44,978 bases of DNA from an uncultured Amaricoccus sp. (GCF_937891315.1 NZ_CALAGI010000004.1:1-44978); one strand, 5' to 3'; shown: positions 1 to 7,635, counted from the stretch's first letter. The notes: generated by a model from the letters alone, not told the origin. A program made the numbers and translations.

Positions 1-74
1 GTGTCGCGCCCCGTGCCGCTGTTAGAGCGGAGTCCGATCCGGCAGAGTCGGCTCGTCCGCTCTAGAGTCTTGAT

Positions 75-128
75 TTAGAGCAATATCTTAGCAACCAGAC
101 GATTCCGTCTGGTTGGATATTGCTCTAA
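75..128. repeat. Interspersed palindromic repeat, copy 1
   Basis: This is a nearly perfect hairpin. The outer arms (75-87 and 116-128) are exact reverse complements, TTAGAGCAATATC and its complement. The inner arms (92-101 and 106-115) are CAACCAGACG and its complement, around an ATTC loop. Only TTAG (88-91) is unpaired on the left. A diverged copy lies at 25551-25599 and shares the CAATATCTT block and the CCAGACGATTCCGTCTGGTT core. It resembles a small mobile palindrome (REP- or MITE-like) rather than a simple terminator, because the same core recurs 25 kb away in an unrelated context. Confidence 0.8.
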
Positions 129-282
129 CGGTGTCGTTGCCGTCGCCGCCGAAGATCAGGTTGTCACCCAACAGGCCATTGAGAAAATCCTTGCCGTCCA
201 GCCCCTTGATCAGGTCGCTCTGGTCATCGAGGTCTCTATCCATCGGCGTTCCGAAAATGCGGTCGCCGCCGTTGATTCCGGC
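129..282 (-). pseudogene. RTX calcium-binding repeat fragment
   Basis: The minus-strand frame reads glycine/aspartate nonapeptide-like repeats, including NGGDRIFG, LIKGLDGKDFLNG and LIFGGDGNDTV. These are typical of type I-secreted RTX proteins and haemolysin-type calcium-binding domains, which usually run to many hundreds of residues. Only about 50 residues remain. The recognisable part stops at NDTV, directly against the palindromic repeat at 75-128, and no start codon, N-terminal domain or C-terminal secretion signal is seen. It is a decayed remnant. Confidence 0.6.
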
Positions 283-413
283 AAAGTGACCATGCTCCCA
301 GCCCCCCACTTGCTGACGCCGACCCGTGCTCGTACCGAAACCCGGCACCGCGGGAACGCTATCCACACCGCGTGGCGTGGCGGACAAGCACTGCAATGAA
401 GGCCTCCCCCGAG

Positions 414-683
414 GCCGCGACGCTGACGCCTTTTGCCGGCACGATCTTTCCGGGGTATTTCTCCGACGAAGGCGAGGTGGCGCGCAAGGCGGTCAACGAC
501 TGGATCCGGACGGGGGGCGTCTTCGACGGGGTGATCGACTTCGACGCGGTGGTGCGCGATCCGGCCAATCCCGATCACATCCTTCCCGAGTACGATTTCG
601 GCGATCGTCTGCATCCCAACGACGCAGGCCATCGCAAGATGGGGGAATCGATCGACCTGTCGCGGGTGGCGGGATCGGAGTGA
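414..683 (+). pseudogene. 3' fragment of an SGNH/GDSL-type hydrolase
   Basis: The frame contains ATLTPFAGTIFPGYFS, then AVNDWIRTGGVFDGVIDFD, then the block V DRLHPNDAGHRKMG. The last carries the catalytic Asp-x-x-His of the SGNH hydrolase superfamily (here DRLH). The parts with block I (GDS, nucleophile Ser) and blocks II and III are missing upstream, where the reading becomes nonsense. A GTG at 372 opens the frame, but residues before about 414 do not resemble the family. The stop at 681-683 is followed within seven bases by a strong terminator hairpin, so the 3' end is the original one. Confidence 0.65.
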
Positions 684-689
684 CCAGCG

Positions 690-718
690 GCGGCCGGAGC
701 CTCGCGCGCTCCGGCCGC
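690..718 (+). terminator. Terminator hairpin of the SGNH hydrolase remnant
   Basis: Perfect 11-bp arms GCGGCCGGAGC (690-700) and GCTCCGGCCGC (708-718) enclose a 7-base loop, seven bases after the stop codon. No T-run follows, which is common in high-GC genomes. Confidence 0.6.
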
Positions 719-876
719 GGATGAGCCCCAGGCTCCGACCGCCCGTGCCTCACCGATCGCCGGCGGACCCGGCGGGGCGAACGGCCGAAGCGAGAACGGG
801 CGCTCGAGGGCCGCCGCTCGAACCCCGGATGAATGTCAATCGGCGCGGGATCGGGACCCCTGATCGGCTTCCAAAA

Positions 877-900
877 GGGGGTCTGACTGAATTTCCGTGC
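877..900 (+). repeat. Left terminal inverted repeat of the ISL3 element
   Basis: It begins with five G and continues TCTGACTGAATTTCCGTGC. It pairs with 2541-2563. Confidence 0.75.
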
Positions 901-1011
901 GGATTTGACGGGAGACCGCTCTCCAGCCATGCGATTCAGGCGCTTTGGTCGCGAGACGGTGGGCGGTTGGTGGGCAGGAGCGCATGGAACGGCGGGTTGA
1001 ACCCGCCGGGG

Positions 1012-2532
1012 TTGATTGTGGAGCACCGGGTGATCGTCGATAGCGTGGTGGAGGTTTCGGGTCGTGTCGCGGGGGCGGCCGGCCGCTGCCCCGACTGCGG
1101 AACGTCGTCCTCGTCCTGCCACAGCCGCTATGTGCGGACCCTGTCGGACCTGCCGATCAGCGGCGCGATGGTCGAGCTGCGCCTGAGCGTCCGCCGGTTC
1201 CGATGCAAGCAGCGCGCCTGCCATCGGATAACCTGCACCGAAGGGCTGCCGGCGAGCCTCGGGCGACGTCACGGTCGGCGCGTCGCCCGCTGTGATGAAC
1301 TGGCGCACGCCGTCGGGCTGGCCCTCGGCGGGCGGCCCGGCTCCCGGATGATGGCTCGGCTGGCAGCGCCCTGGTCGAAGGACACCCTGCCGCGCGCGGT
1401 CCGTCACAAGGCGGCCGTGGCCTGCCCCCGCCAGCTCGGCGACGGTGATCGGCATAGACGACTTCGCCTGGAGGCGCGGCCACGGTTACGGCAGCATCGT
1501 CATCGACCTGGAGCGGCGGACGGTCATCGACATCCTGCCGGATCGGCAGAGTGATACAGTCATGGCCTGGCTGAAGGAGAACCCGCAGGTTCGGATCATC
1601 TGTCGTGATCGAGGCCCCGGCTTGGGCCCGCGGCCGCGGAGGCGGCGCCCCAGGCCCGGCAGGTGGCGGATCGCTGGCATCTGTTCGGGAACGCCTCCGC
1701 CGCCTTCCTTGCCGCGGTCCGGTCCGAGTTGCCCCGGCTGCGCAAGGCGCTGTCGCCCGAACGACCCGTGGATCCAAAGGCTTCGAGCAAGGCGAAGCGG
1801 CTTCAGTGGAAGGCCGCGATGACCCGCGAGGCGGTCAACGGACAGGTTCTGGCGTTGGCGTCGCAAGGCGTTCCCCTCAAGGCGATGGCCCGCACGACCG
1901 GCCTATCGCGCCAGACCATCCGCAAGATCGTGCGCGGCCAGCGCCACGCCATCTTCCGTACTCGCCAGAGTTCGCTGGACCCCCGGGATCGTTCGGCTCG
2001 AAGCCGAGTGGACCGGCGGCTGCCGCGTCGGCGCCGAACTCTGGCGCAGGTTGAGGGCACCGGGGTTTGCGGCTTCGCTGCGCGTCGTAAGCGAATGGGC
2101 TACCCGTCGCCGTCGGGACGACCGCCTCGGCCAACCCGCCGGATCACCGCTGAGCGCCCGGACCATCGCCCGCGGCCTTACCATTGAACGCGAAGCCGGG
2201 CCGGCCAGGATCGCGCTGGTCAATGCCGCCATCGAGACCGCCGTCCCCGAGTTGATCGTTGCGCGCGACCTGATGGACCGCTTCCACGCGATGATGCGGT
2301 GCAACGACGCGGCCCGTCTCGACCCATGGATCGCAGTCGCCAAGAAAAGCACCCTCGCGAGCTTCGCCGCCGGGGTCGAAGCCGACAAGGCCGCCATCGC
2401 CGCGGCAATCACCGAGCCCTGGTCGAGCGGCCAGGTCGAAGGGAAGGTGAACCGCCTCAAGCTCATCAAGCGCCAGATGTACGGCCGCGCAAACCCCGAC
2501 CTGCTCAAAGCCCGCGTCACCGCCGCGGCGCA
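1012..2532 (+). pseudogene. ISL3-family transposase, multiply frameshifted
   Basis: The N-terminal zinc finger (RCPDCG near 1085, then RFRC...C near 1197-1221) is followed by HTH-like sequence and then the DDE core. Family landmarks appear in alternating frames: the zinc finger in frame 1 up to about 1440; GIDDFAWRRGHGYG and IICRDRG in frame 2 (about 1445-1610); VADRWHLFGN and a second HTH, LSRQTIRKIVRG, in frame 1 (about 1650-1990); and WSSGQVEGKVNRLKLIKRQMYGRA in frame 2 (about 2420-2490). At least three frame changes are needed, so no active protein can be made. The usual C-terminal stop is also lost, the frame running on past the right inverted repeat. The start is approximate. Confidence 0.85.
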
Positions 2533-2540
2533 CGGATCCT

Positions 2541-2563
2541 GCACGGAAATTGAGTCAGCCCCC
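2541..2563 (-). repeat. Right terminal inverted repeat of the ISL3 element
   Basis: It reads GCACGGAAATTGAGTCAGC followed by CCCC, the imperfect reverse complement of 877-900. Confidence 0.75.
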
Positions 2564-2580
2564 GGCGTCGCGCCGATTGA

Positions 2581-2826
2581 CAGGCGGATGTCGCCCGTGC
2601 GCTCAAGGTCAATCGCGACTGGCTTATCCACGGCATCGGCGATGTTGAGGGCCCTTCCCCCTTCGTCGAGAACCACGACGATACCTTCGTGGCGATCGCG
2701 CATGCCACGCCTCGCCCCTCGATGGGCGGCGGCGCGGTGGTGACCGAAGACGGCGACACGCCCGGTCGCGCCTACCACTTCCGCCAGTCGTGGATTCGCC
2801 ACAAGTTGAAGGCCAGCCCGTCACAG
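2581..2826 (+). pseudogene. Fragment of a phage CI-like / XRE-S24 repressor
   Basis: The frame starts right after the ISL3 right end with VARALKVNRDWLIHGIGD. This is the end of an XRE helix-turn-helix domain, where CI-type repressors read like NPDWLLTGEG. It continues through FVAIAHATPRPSMGGGAVV into AYHFRQSWIRHKLKASPS, the entry into the S24/LexA-like C-terminal domain. A stop (2578-2580) precedes it, and homology ends at about 2826, before the Ser/Lys catalytic dyad region. Both the DNA-recognition helices and the autocleavage domain are missing. It is a prophage-derived remnant. Confidence 0.5.
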
Positions 2827-2955
2827 CCGGACACCCGCGAGAACGCCGCGGCTTGTGGCGGGATTCATCGCTGATCTGCCTCTCGCGCGCATGGATATCG
2901 GTGGTCTGGCCGGATCCGGGGGATCCGGCGTCGATTTTCCGCCTTTCGGGCGGAG

Positions 2956-3786
2956 TCATCCCTTGGCGGCGCGGCGCTCGTGGAAGATCAGGCGATCGAA
3001 GTCGCAGGCCGGATTGGCGAGCGTCGGTTTCGTCTCGGCGCGCGCCAGACCGATCGTGCGGATGAAGAGGCCGAAGCGGTTCTTCCGATGCGCGAAGACA
3101 TGCCCGATCCGGGCGCGGATGGAAGATTTCCGCGCGTTCGCCCAGGCTGTCGCCACCGGCATCGGTTTTCCGGCCGGCTTGCGATGGGGAACGCGGCTGG
3201 TCAGCATCTTCTACGCCAGCCACTTCTCGTTCTTTCGCGACCGACAGGCGCTGTCGGCCCAGATGTCCTTCGCCGACTTGCCCGACTTGCCCGCCTTGAT
3301 CGCCTCCCGCTCGCCGTCGGTATCGCGCTGCTTCGGCGCCGGGACCAGGCTCGCGTCGACGATCTGCCCGGGCATCGGGATGCAGCCCTTCTTCCTCAGC
3401 TGCCAGCCGAAGGCTTTCATCACCTGGCGGAGCGTGCCGGTTTCCGTCAGCCGGTTCCGGAAGTGCCGGATGGTGTTCTCGTCCGGGGTCGGTCCACCGG
3501 GATCGAAGCCCGGGAACCGCATCCAGGACAGCCGATCGCGGATCATGAATTCCATCCGCGCGTCGCCGAGATTGTGCCGCGCCCGCGGGATCAGCGCCTT
3601 GGACATCGACACCGGATCGAATGCGGGCCGGCCGCCCTTGCTGCCATCGCCATGGCCGAGACCCTCGGCCAGCCAGCCGCGGAACCACTCGAAACCCACC
3701 GTCGCGGCGAGCACCTCCAGCGGGTCACCGTGCGCGCTCAGCTTCCCGAGGTGCTCCGACAAGCCGAACAGGGAACGCTGCTCCAT
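2956..3786 (-). pseudogene. IS5-family transposase with internal deletion and amber codon
   Basis: The N-terminal part is intact: LADG-type start region, SKGGRPAFDPVSM, FMIRDRLSWMRFPG, PDENTIRHFRNRL, then QIVDASLVPAPKQR with the first DDE Asp. It then jumps from REAIKAGKSGKSAKD straight to IWADSACRSRKNEKW. IS5 relatives have some 60-80 residues between these blocks, so the deletion is in frame. An amber TAG (3211-3213) interrupts WLA-KMLTSR in the same frame. After it the C-terminal signature HVFAHRKNRFGLFIRTIGLARA is present. The 276 codons compare with about 330-350 in active relatives. Inverted repeats could not be placed convincingly. Confidence 0.8.
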
Positions 3787-3918
3787 CTCACCCCTCCAAA
3801 TCTTGCCGGAGCCAGTGAATAACGAGACCTCTCCAAACGGGAGGGTTCTTGCGGGTGTCCAGCTCGATTGCGGAAACCACCCCGCCCGCTTCTGTGCGCC
3901 ATGAGCCTTCTCCCTGGG

Positions 3919-6024
3919 TCAGACGGCATCCGCCGGTGTGAAGGTGCCGTCGGCGTTGGCGCGCATCTCGACGAAACGGTCGTGAAAGCCGCGAAGGGTC
4001 TGGCGGTGGCCGATCGAGACGATCGTCGCGGCCGGCAGACGATCGCGCAGCACCTGATAGACCTTCTCCTCCATCGGCTCGTCGAGCGCGGCGGTCGCCT
4101 CGTCCAGAAACAACCAGTCCGGCTTCTTCAGAAGCGCGCGCACGATCGCCACCCGCTGCTGCTCGCCCCCCGACAGCGCCTGCCCCCAGTAGGCGGACTC
4201 GTCGAGGCGGGACAGGAGATGCCCGAGGCCCATCGATTTCATCGCCTCGGCGATCTCGGCGTCGCCGAAGGCGTCCGCCTCGCCGGGATAGGTGAGCGCC
4301 GCGCGCAAGGTGCCGAGAGGTATATAGGGCCGCTGCGGCAGAAGCATGAGTTCCTTGCCCTCCGGCACCTCGACCCGTCCCTTGCCGAAGGGCCAGATAC
4401 CGGCGATGGCGCGGAACAACGTGGACTTGCCCGAGCCCGACGCGCCGGTGACGAGCGTGGTCTCGCCGGGCACGAAGCGCAACGCCTCGATCCGCGAGAT
4501 CTCCCTGCCATCCGGCAAGGCGAGGGACAGCCCCTTCACCTCAACATCGCTGTCGGCGACCAGCGCATGGGCGATCGGGCGCGACGCACCGGCGAGATCG
4601 CTCGCTTCCTCCATCGCCGCGCGGAAGCCGTTGACGCGATTGACCGCCGCCTTGTAGGCGGCCAGCGTCTCGTAGAGATCGAGAAACACGGTGAAGCCGC
4701 CCTGCACCCGGCTGAAGGCCCCGGCCGTCTGCTGCAGTCCACCGAGGCTGCCGACACCGGCGAAATAGGCCGGCGCCACCAGCACATAGGGCAGCACGTC
4801 GGTCATCTGGCCGATGCTGAAGTTGAAGATGCGGAAGTCGCGCGTGGTCTGTACGAGGCTCAGCGTCGCATCGACCTGATGGTCGTACTTGCGAAACAAC
4901 GCCGCCCGCTCGGCGCCCTTGCCGTCGAGCAGTGCCACCTGTTCGCTGTATTCGCGCAGCCGTGCCATGCCGAAGCGGAAATCGGCCTCGGTCCGCTCCT
5001 TCTGGTAGTTCTTGCGGATCAACGGCCGGCCGATGAGATGCCCGACCACGGTGGCGAACACCGCGTAGACGAGACAAACCCAGACGAGGAACCCCGGCAC
5101 CGAGGTCAGCCAGACGATGAAGCCGTGCCCCTGCCCCGCCTCGACCGCGAACAAAGTCGACAGACCCCAGAGCAGCTGGATGAAGGCGGCGAGCGTCAGG
5201 AAAGTCGAGAACAGGTTCGAGGCGATGGAATAGGTGCTGGTGACATAGGTCCGGATATCCTCCGAGATACGCTGGTCCGGGTTGTCGGCCCGCTCGCCCA
5301 GGAACTGGATCCGGTAGTGCCGGTCGTCGCGCAGCCAGTCGGAGACATATTGCCGCGACATGTGCCGCCGCCAGCGGATGAGCATGTACTGCCCGAAGAG
5401 ATATTCGGTCACGGCGAACACCACCCAGTTCGTCGCCAGGAACAGGAAGGTGGTGACAAGCAGCCAGAACGCCGCCTCGTCCATGTTCTGGAAGCTGTCG
5501 AACAGCGCGCCCTGCCATTCGTTGAACAGGATGAGCAGATAGGTCTGCACGAAGTTGACGAGGATGATGCCGAGCAGGAAGCCGCGCCCGATGCCGCCCT
5601 CGGTCAGGCGAAACGGCAGACGCGCCAGCCGGCTGGGGTCGCGGCTGGTGAAATAGCTCTCCGAAAGGCCGATGGTCTCGCCGATCACCGGCAGGCGCGC
5701 GATCAGCAGGACCACGGTCGCGAGGATAACGAAGGCGAGCGCCAGGAAGGGCCGCGGCTGCAGCGTCTGGGTCCAGCCCGGCGCCCAGTCGGGCAGGCCG
5801 CCGCCGCCGAAGACGATGAAACCCGCGGCGAAAGCGGCGAAGGTGATCGCATAGCCCGCGATGAACATCCGGAGGAAGACGAAGATCCGCGCGGCGAAGA
5901 AGGTGACGCCGACCATCAAGGCGCCGGCGGCGATGACATAGAGCGGGACCGCCCCGGGGTTGGAAAGGTGGGTCCATCCCATGCCGACGGTCAGAGCGGC
6001 GATGAGAGCGCTCAGAAGGATCAT
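3919..6024 (-). CDS. ABC transporter permease/ATP-binding protein, YddA/SbmA-like
   Basis: This is a half-transporter that fuses membrane and ATPase parts and should work as a homodimer in the inner membrane. The 701 residues begin with about four extra hydrophobic segments (roughly 1-120). An ABC_membrane_2-type domain follows (about 150-450; note WRRHMSRQYVSDWLRDDRHYR, a hallmark of the YddA/SbmA/peroxisomal ALD group). The nucleotide-binding domain (about 495-695) has Walker A GASGSGKST (527-535), signature LSGGEQQRVA, Walker B DWLFLDEATAAL and switch His in SIGHRQ. All catalytic motifs are intact. The family imports or exports peptides, vitamins or acyl-CoA, so the substrate cannot be told from sequence. 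It stands alone next to the accessory scar; the N-terminal extension makes it longer than the usual 560-600 residues. Confidence 0.88.
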   Translation of the reverse strand: MILLSALIAALTVGMGWTHLSNPGAVPLYVIAAGALMVGVTFFAARIFVFLRMFIAGYAITFAAFAAGFIVFGGGGLPDWAPGWTQTLQPRPFLALAFVILATVVLLIARLPVIGETIGLSESYFTSRDPSRLARLPFRLTEGGIGRGFLLGIILVNFVQTYLLILFNEWQGALFDSFQNMDEAAFWLLVTTFLFLATNWVVFAVTEYLFGQYMLIRWRRHMSRQYVSDWLRDDRHYRIQFLGERADNPDQRISEDIRTYVTSTYSIASNLFSTFLTLAAFIQLLWGLSTLFAVEAGQGHGFIVWLTSVPGFLVWVCLVYAVFATVVGHLIGRPLIRKNYQKERTEADFRFGMARLREYSEQVALLDGKGAERAALFRKYDHQVDATLSLVQTTRDFRIFNFSIGQMTDVLPYVLVAPAYFAGVGSLGGLQQTAGAFSRVQGGFTVFLDLYETLAAYKAAVNRVNGFRAAMEEASDLAGASRPIAHALVADSDVEVKGLSLALPDGREISRIEALRFVPGETTLVTGASGSGKSTLFRAIAGIWPFGKGRVEVPEGKELMLLPQRPYIPLGTLRAALTYPGEADAFGDAEIAEAMKSMGLGHLLSRLDESAYWGQALSGGEQQRVAIVRALLKKPDWLFLDEATAALDEPMEEKVYQVLRDRLPAATIVSIGHRQTLRGFHDRFVEMRANADGTFTPADAV

Positions 6025-6211
6025 GCGGAACTCTTTCTCGAAGCGCCGAAAAGGAACCGAGATCCCGCCGGCCGGTCAACGGAAGCCATGAAGTCATAAG
6101 CGACCCCGGCCAGCCTGTCACCTGCCGCGCCGGTCACGTCGCGGTCAGGCGGCGCGCGCGGAGGTGTCACGAAGGCGCCATCGGATGGTCCCGTTTCCGT
6201 CGCCGACGCGG

Positions 6212-6481
6212 ATGAAACAGGGCCGGTCATTGCAATTTGAGCGCGCCGTGAAATTCGCCCTCGCCGGCTTCTCCTCGATTTCCGCGCTCGCGGCCGCCCT
6301 GCCCGCCCGGGCGGAGATGCGTTTCAACCGCGTTTTGTCCTTCACCGTGCCGGAGAACCTGCCCGAAGGCGCCGAGCCGCTGACCCCGACCTCGCCCGAG
6401 ATCATCGACGTGACGGCGGATGACCGGACCTTGAACCGAAGGACCCCGGCCGCCTGCCGGGGCCTCCCCACTCAGCGATAA
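6212..6481 (+). pseudogene. N-terminal fragment of a secreted esterase/phytase-like protein
   Basis: From the ATG at 6212 the frame encodes a good Sec signal peptide (FALAGFSSISALAAALPARA, cleavage after ARA). Then comes RVLSFTVPENLPEGAE and SPEIIDVTADDRTL, which resembles the start of the 'esterase-like activity of phytase' beta-propeller family. Homology stops after about 75 residues, where the frame runs into the GC hairpin at 6444-6462 and ends at 6479-6481. Family members are 400-700 residues, so this is a stump. GTG (6164) and ATG (6185) are alternative in-frame starts but would put extra residues in front of the signal peptide. Confidence 0.45.
6444..6462 (-). terminator. Terminator-like hairpin after usp
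   Basis: Arms CCCCGGC (6444-6450) and GCCGGGG (6456-6462) surround a five-base loop, about 10 bases past the usp stop. On the minus strand it is followed by TCCTTCGGTT rather than a true T-run. Confidence 0.45.
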
Positions 6482-6912
6482 ACCAGAACCGGCAGTTTCG
6501 AGTGGGTCAGCACTTTCGTCGTCGTGCTGCCGAGCAGGACGGCCGCGAAGCCGCTGCGCCCATGCGAGGCCATCGCGATGAGATCGCACCCCCGCGCCTG
6601 CGCCGTCGAGATGATCGCTTCGTAGGGCAGGTCGCTCGTCTCGAACAGGGTGTCGAACTCGACCCCCAGCACCTTCGCCTTGGCCGACGCCTCGGCCAGC
6701 ACCTTGCGCGTCTCCACAACCGCCCGCGCCTCGACATCGGAGCGTCCAGCCTCGGCCCGCTGGTCGACATCGAGTCCGAGCGCGTGGAACGGCTCCATCA
6801 CCATCAGGAACGTCACTCGCGCCCCGAGCGTCGTGGCCAGTTGCAGCGTCCTGTCCACCGCCTGCGTCGCCAGTTGCGATCCGTCCGTCGGGATCAGGAT
6901 ATGGATGTACAC
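6472..6912 (-). CDS. Universal stress protein, UspA family
   Basis: The 146 residues form one Usp domain. It opens with the strand HILIPTDGSQLA, whose Asp contacts nucleotide, and ends with MASHGRSGFAAVLLGSTTTKVL, the ATP-binding loop pattern (x-x-x-G-x9-GS), then LPVLVYR. These small cytoplasmic proteins bind ATP and support survival under starvation, oxygen limitation or oxidative stress. The start is GTG, supported by CGGAGG nine to ten bases upstream. The gene is monocistronic, with an FNR-like dyad at 6969-6982 at the right distance for a class II activator site. Confidence 0.93.
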   Translation of the reverse strand: MYIHILIPTDGSQLATQAVDRTLQLATTLGARVTFLMVMEPFHALGLDVDQRAEAGRSDVEARAVVETRKVLAEASAKAKVLGVEFDTLFETSDLPYEAIISTAQARGCDLIAMASHGRSGFAAVLLGSTTTKVLTHSKLPVLVYR

Positions 6913-6968
6913 GCGACTGCCTCCGGCTGTTGACGCCGCGACCCTACACGCGATCCGCCCGCCGCCGC

Positions 6969-6982
6969 TTGATTTGTGACAA
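6969..6982 (-). promoter_or_regulatory. FNR/FnrL-like site upstream of usp
   Basis: The dyad TTGAT-TTGT-GACAA matches the FNR consensus TTGAT-N4-ATCAA in eight of ten half-site positions. If its centre (6975.5) sits at -41.5, the start point falls near 6934 and the -10 hexamer at 6946-6941. That hexamer reads TAGGGT on the minus strand, a weak but correctly placed -10. usp genes are known FNR-family targets in several bacteria. Confidence 0.45.
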
Positions 6983-6994
6983 CGACGCGAACAA

Positions 6995-7022
6995 AAGGCG
7001 GCCCGCGTCGGCGGGCCGCCTT
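6995..7022 (-). terminator. Rho-independent terminator of hsp20
   Basis: Perfect 12-bp arms AAGGCGGCCCGC (6995-7006) and their complement (7011-7022) enclose a four-base loop. On the minus strand the hairpin runs into CTTTTGTT. It starts 22 bases after the hsp20 stop. Confidence 0.8.
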
Positions 7023-7043
7023 CGATCGAACGAGGTCGGGAGG

Positions 7044-7505
7044 TTACGCGACGGCGGCTTCGGCCTTGCCCTCGATCGCGGCCTTGCCGGCGATCTCGAT
7101 CTTGCGCGGCTTCAGCGCCTCGGGCACCTCGCGCACCAGGTCGATATGCAGGAGACCGTTCTCGGTCACCGCGTCCTTGGCGCGCACATGGTCGGCCAGC
7201 TGGAAGCGGCGCTCGAACGCCCGGGTGGCGATCCCGCGGTGCAGGAAGTTCGCCTTGGCCTCCGTCTCGGCCTTGCGCCCGGTCACGACCAGCTGCCCGT
7301 CGCGCGCCTCGATCCCGAGCTCGGTCTCGGCGAAGCCGGCGACCGCGATCGTGATGCGATAGGCACTCTCACCGGTCTTCTCGATGTTGTAGGGCGGATA
7401 GGTGGTCTGGCTCACATCGGCCGAGGCCACTTGCTCCAGGATGTTCGCGAGCCGGTCGAAGCCGACGGTCGAACGATAAAGCGGAGCGAGATCAAAGTGA
7501 CGCAT
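7044..7505 (-). CDS. Small heat-shock protein, Hsp20/IbpA class
   Basis: An ATP-independent holdase that binds unfolding proteins. It has 153 residues from the chosen ATG. The short N-terminal arm (MRHFDLAPLYRSTVGFDRL) is typical of IbpA-type proteins, with an alpha-crystallin domain at about 38-130 (YNIEKTGESAYRITIAVAGF, NFLHRGIATRAFERRFQL, ENGLLHIDL). The C-terminal anchoring motif I-E-I lies in KPRKIEIAG. An ATG nine bases upstream (7514) has GGAGG immediately against it with no spacing; the ATG at 7505 has GGAGG nine bases upstream and begins like the family, so it is preferred. Sigma-32 promoter and ROSE-like leader upstream, terminator downstream. Confidence 0.95.
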   Translation of the reverse strand: MRHFDLAPLYRSTVGFDRLANILEQVASADVSQTTYPPYNIEKTGESAYRITIAVAGFAETELGIEARDGQLVVTGRKAETEAKANFLHRGIATRAFERRFQLADHVRAKDAVTENGLLHIDLVREVPEALKPRKIEIAGKAAIEGKAEAAVA

Positions 7506-7600
7506 GGGTTGCATCCTCCATCAGAAGCGACACGTGTTTTCGGATCCTCCGTCACGGACGGACCCTCGTGGTGGCTCCGGCCCGAGATCGGCGCCGGATG
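7506..7600 (-). promoter_or_regulatory. Candidate ROSE-like RNA thermometer, hsp20 leader
   Basis: The predicted leader is about 95 nt. Next to the start codon it reads UCGCU (7530-7526), eight bases, then AGGA (7517-7514). The UYGCU pairing opposite the AGGA Shine-Dalgarno is the hallmark of ROSE elements of alphaproteobacterial small heat-shock genes. CUUCU can also pair fully (with G-U pairs) with GGAGG across a GAU loop. A second hairpin upstream (UCCGUC/GACGGA, within 7542-7565) matches the multi-hairpin layout. This was folded by eye only. Confidence 0.5.
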
Positions 7601-7606
7601 TTGGAG

Positions 7607-7635
7607 ATCTAGGAAGCGGAATCGCGCCGTTCAAG
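7607..7635 (-). promoter_or_regulatory. Sigma-32 (RpoH) promoter of hsp20
   Basis: On the minus strand CTTG (7635-7632), an 18-base spacer and CCTAGAT (7613-7607) match the alphaproteobacterial RpoH consensus CTTG-N17/18-CYTATNT except for one base. The predicted start point is near 7600. Confidence 0.65.

Larger units (their letters stand above)
877..2563 (+). mobile_element. ISL3-family insertion sequence, degenerate
   Basis: The element of about 1.69 kb is bounded by imperfect inverted repeats. The left end (877-900) and the complement of the right end (2541-2563) share GGGGG, CTGACT or CTGACTC, and AATTTCCGTGC, differing by one indel and one base. It encodes an ISL3-type transposase broken by frameshifts. 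ISL3 elements usually make 8-bp target duplications, but the eight bases flanking each end (TTCCAAAA and GGCGTCGC) do not match. That suggests a rearranged or very old insertion. Confidence 0.8.

Noticed and set aside
3826..3850. Possible right inverted repeat of the IS5 element (GAGACCTCTCCAAACGG)
   Set aside because: No convincing partner could be found at the other end near 2930-2955.
3868..6099. A 743-codon open frame opposite the ABC transporter
   Set aside because: It is the antisense shadow of a high-GC gene: no family motifs, biased composition rich in Arg, Gly and Glu, while the other strand has every ABC motif.
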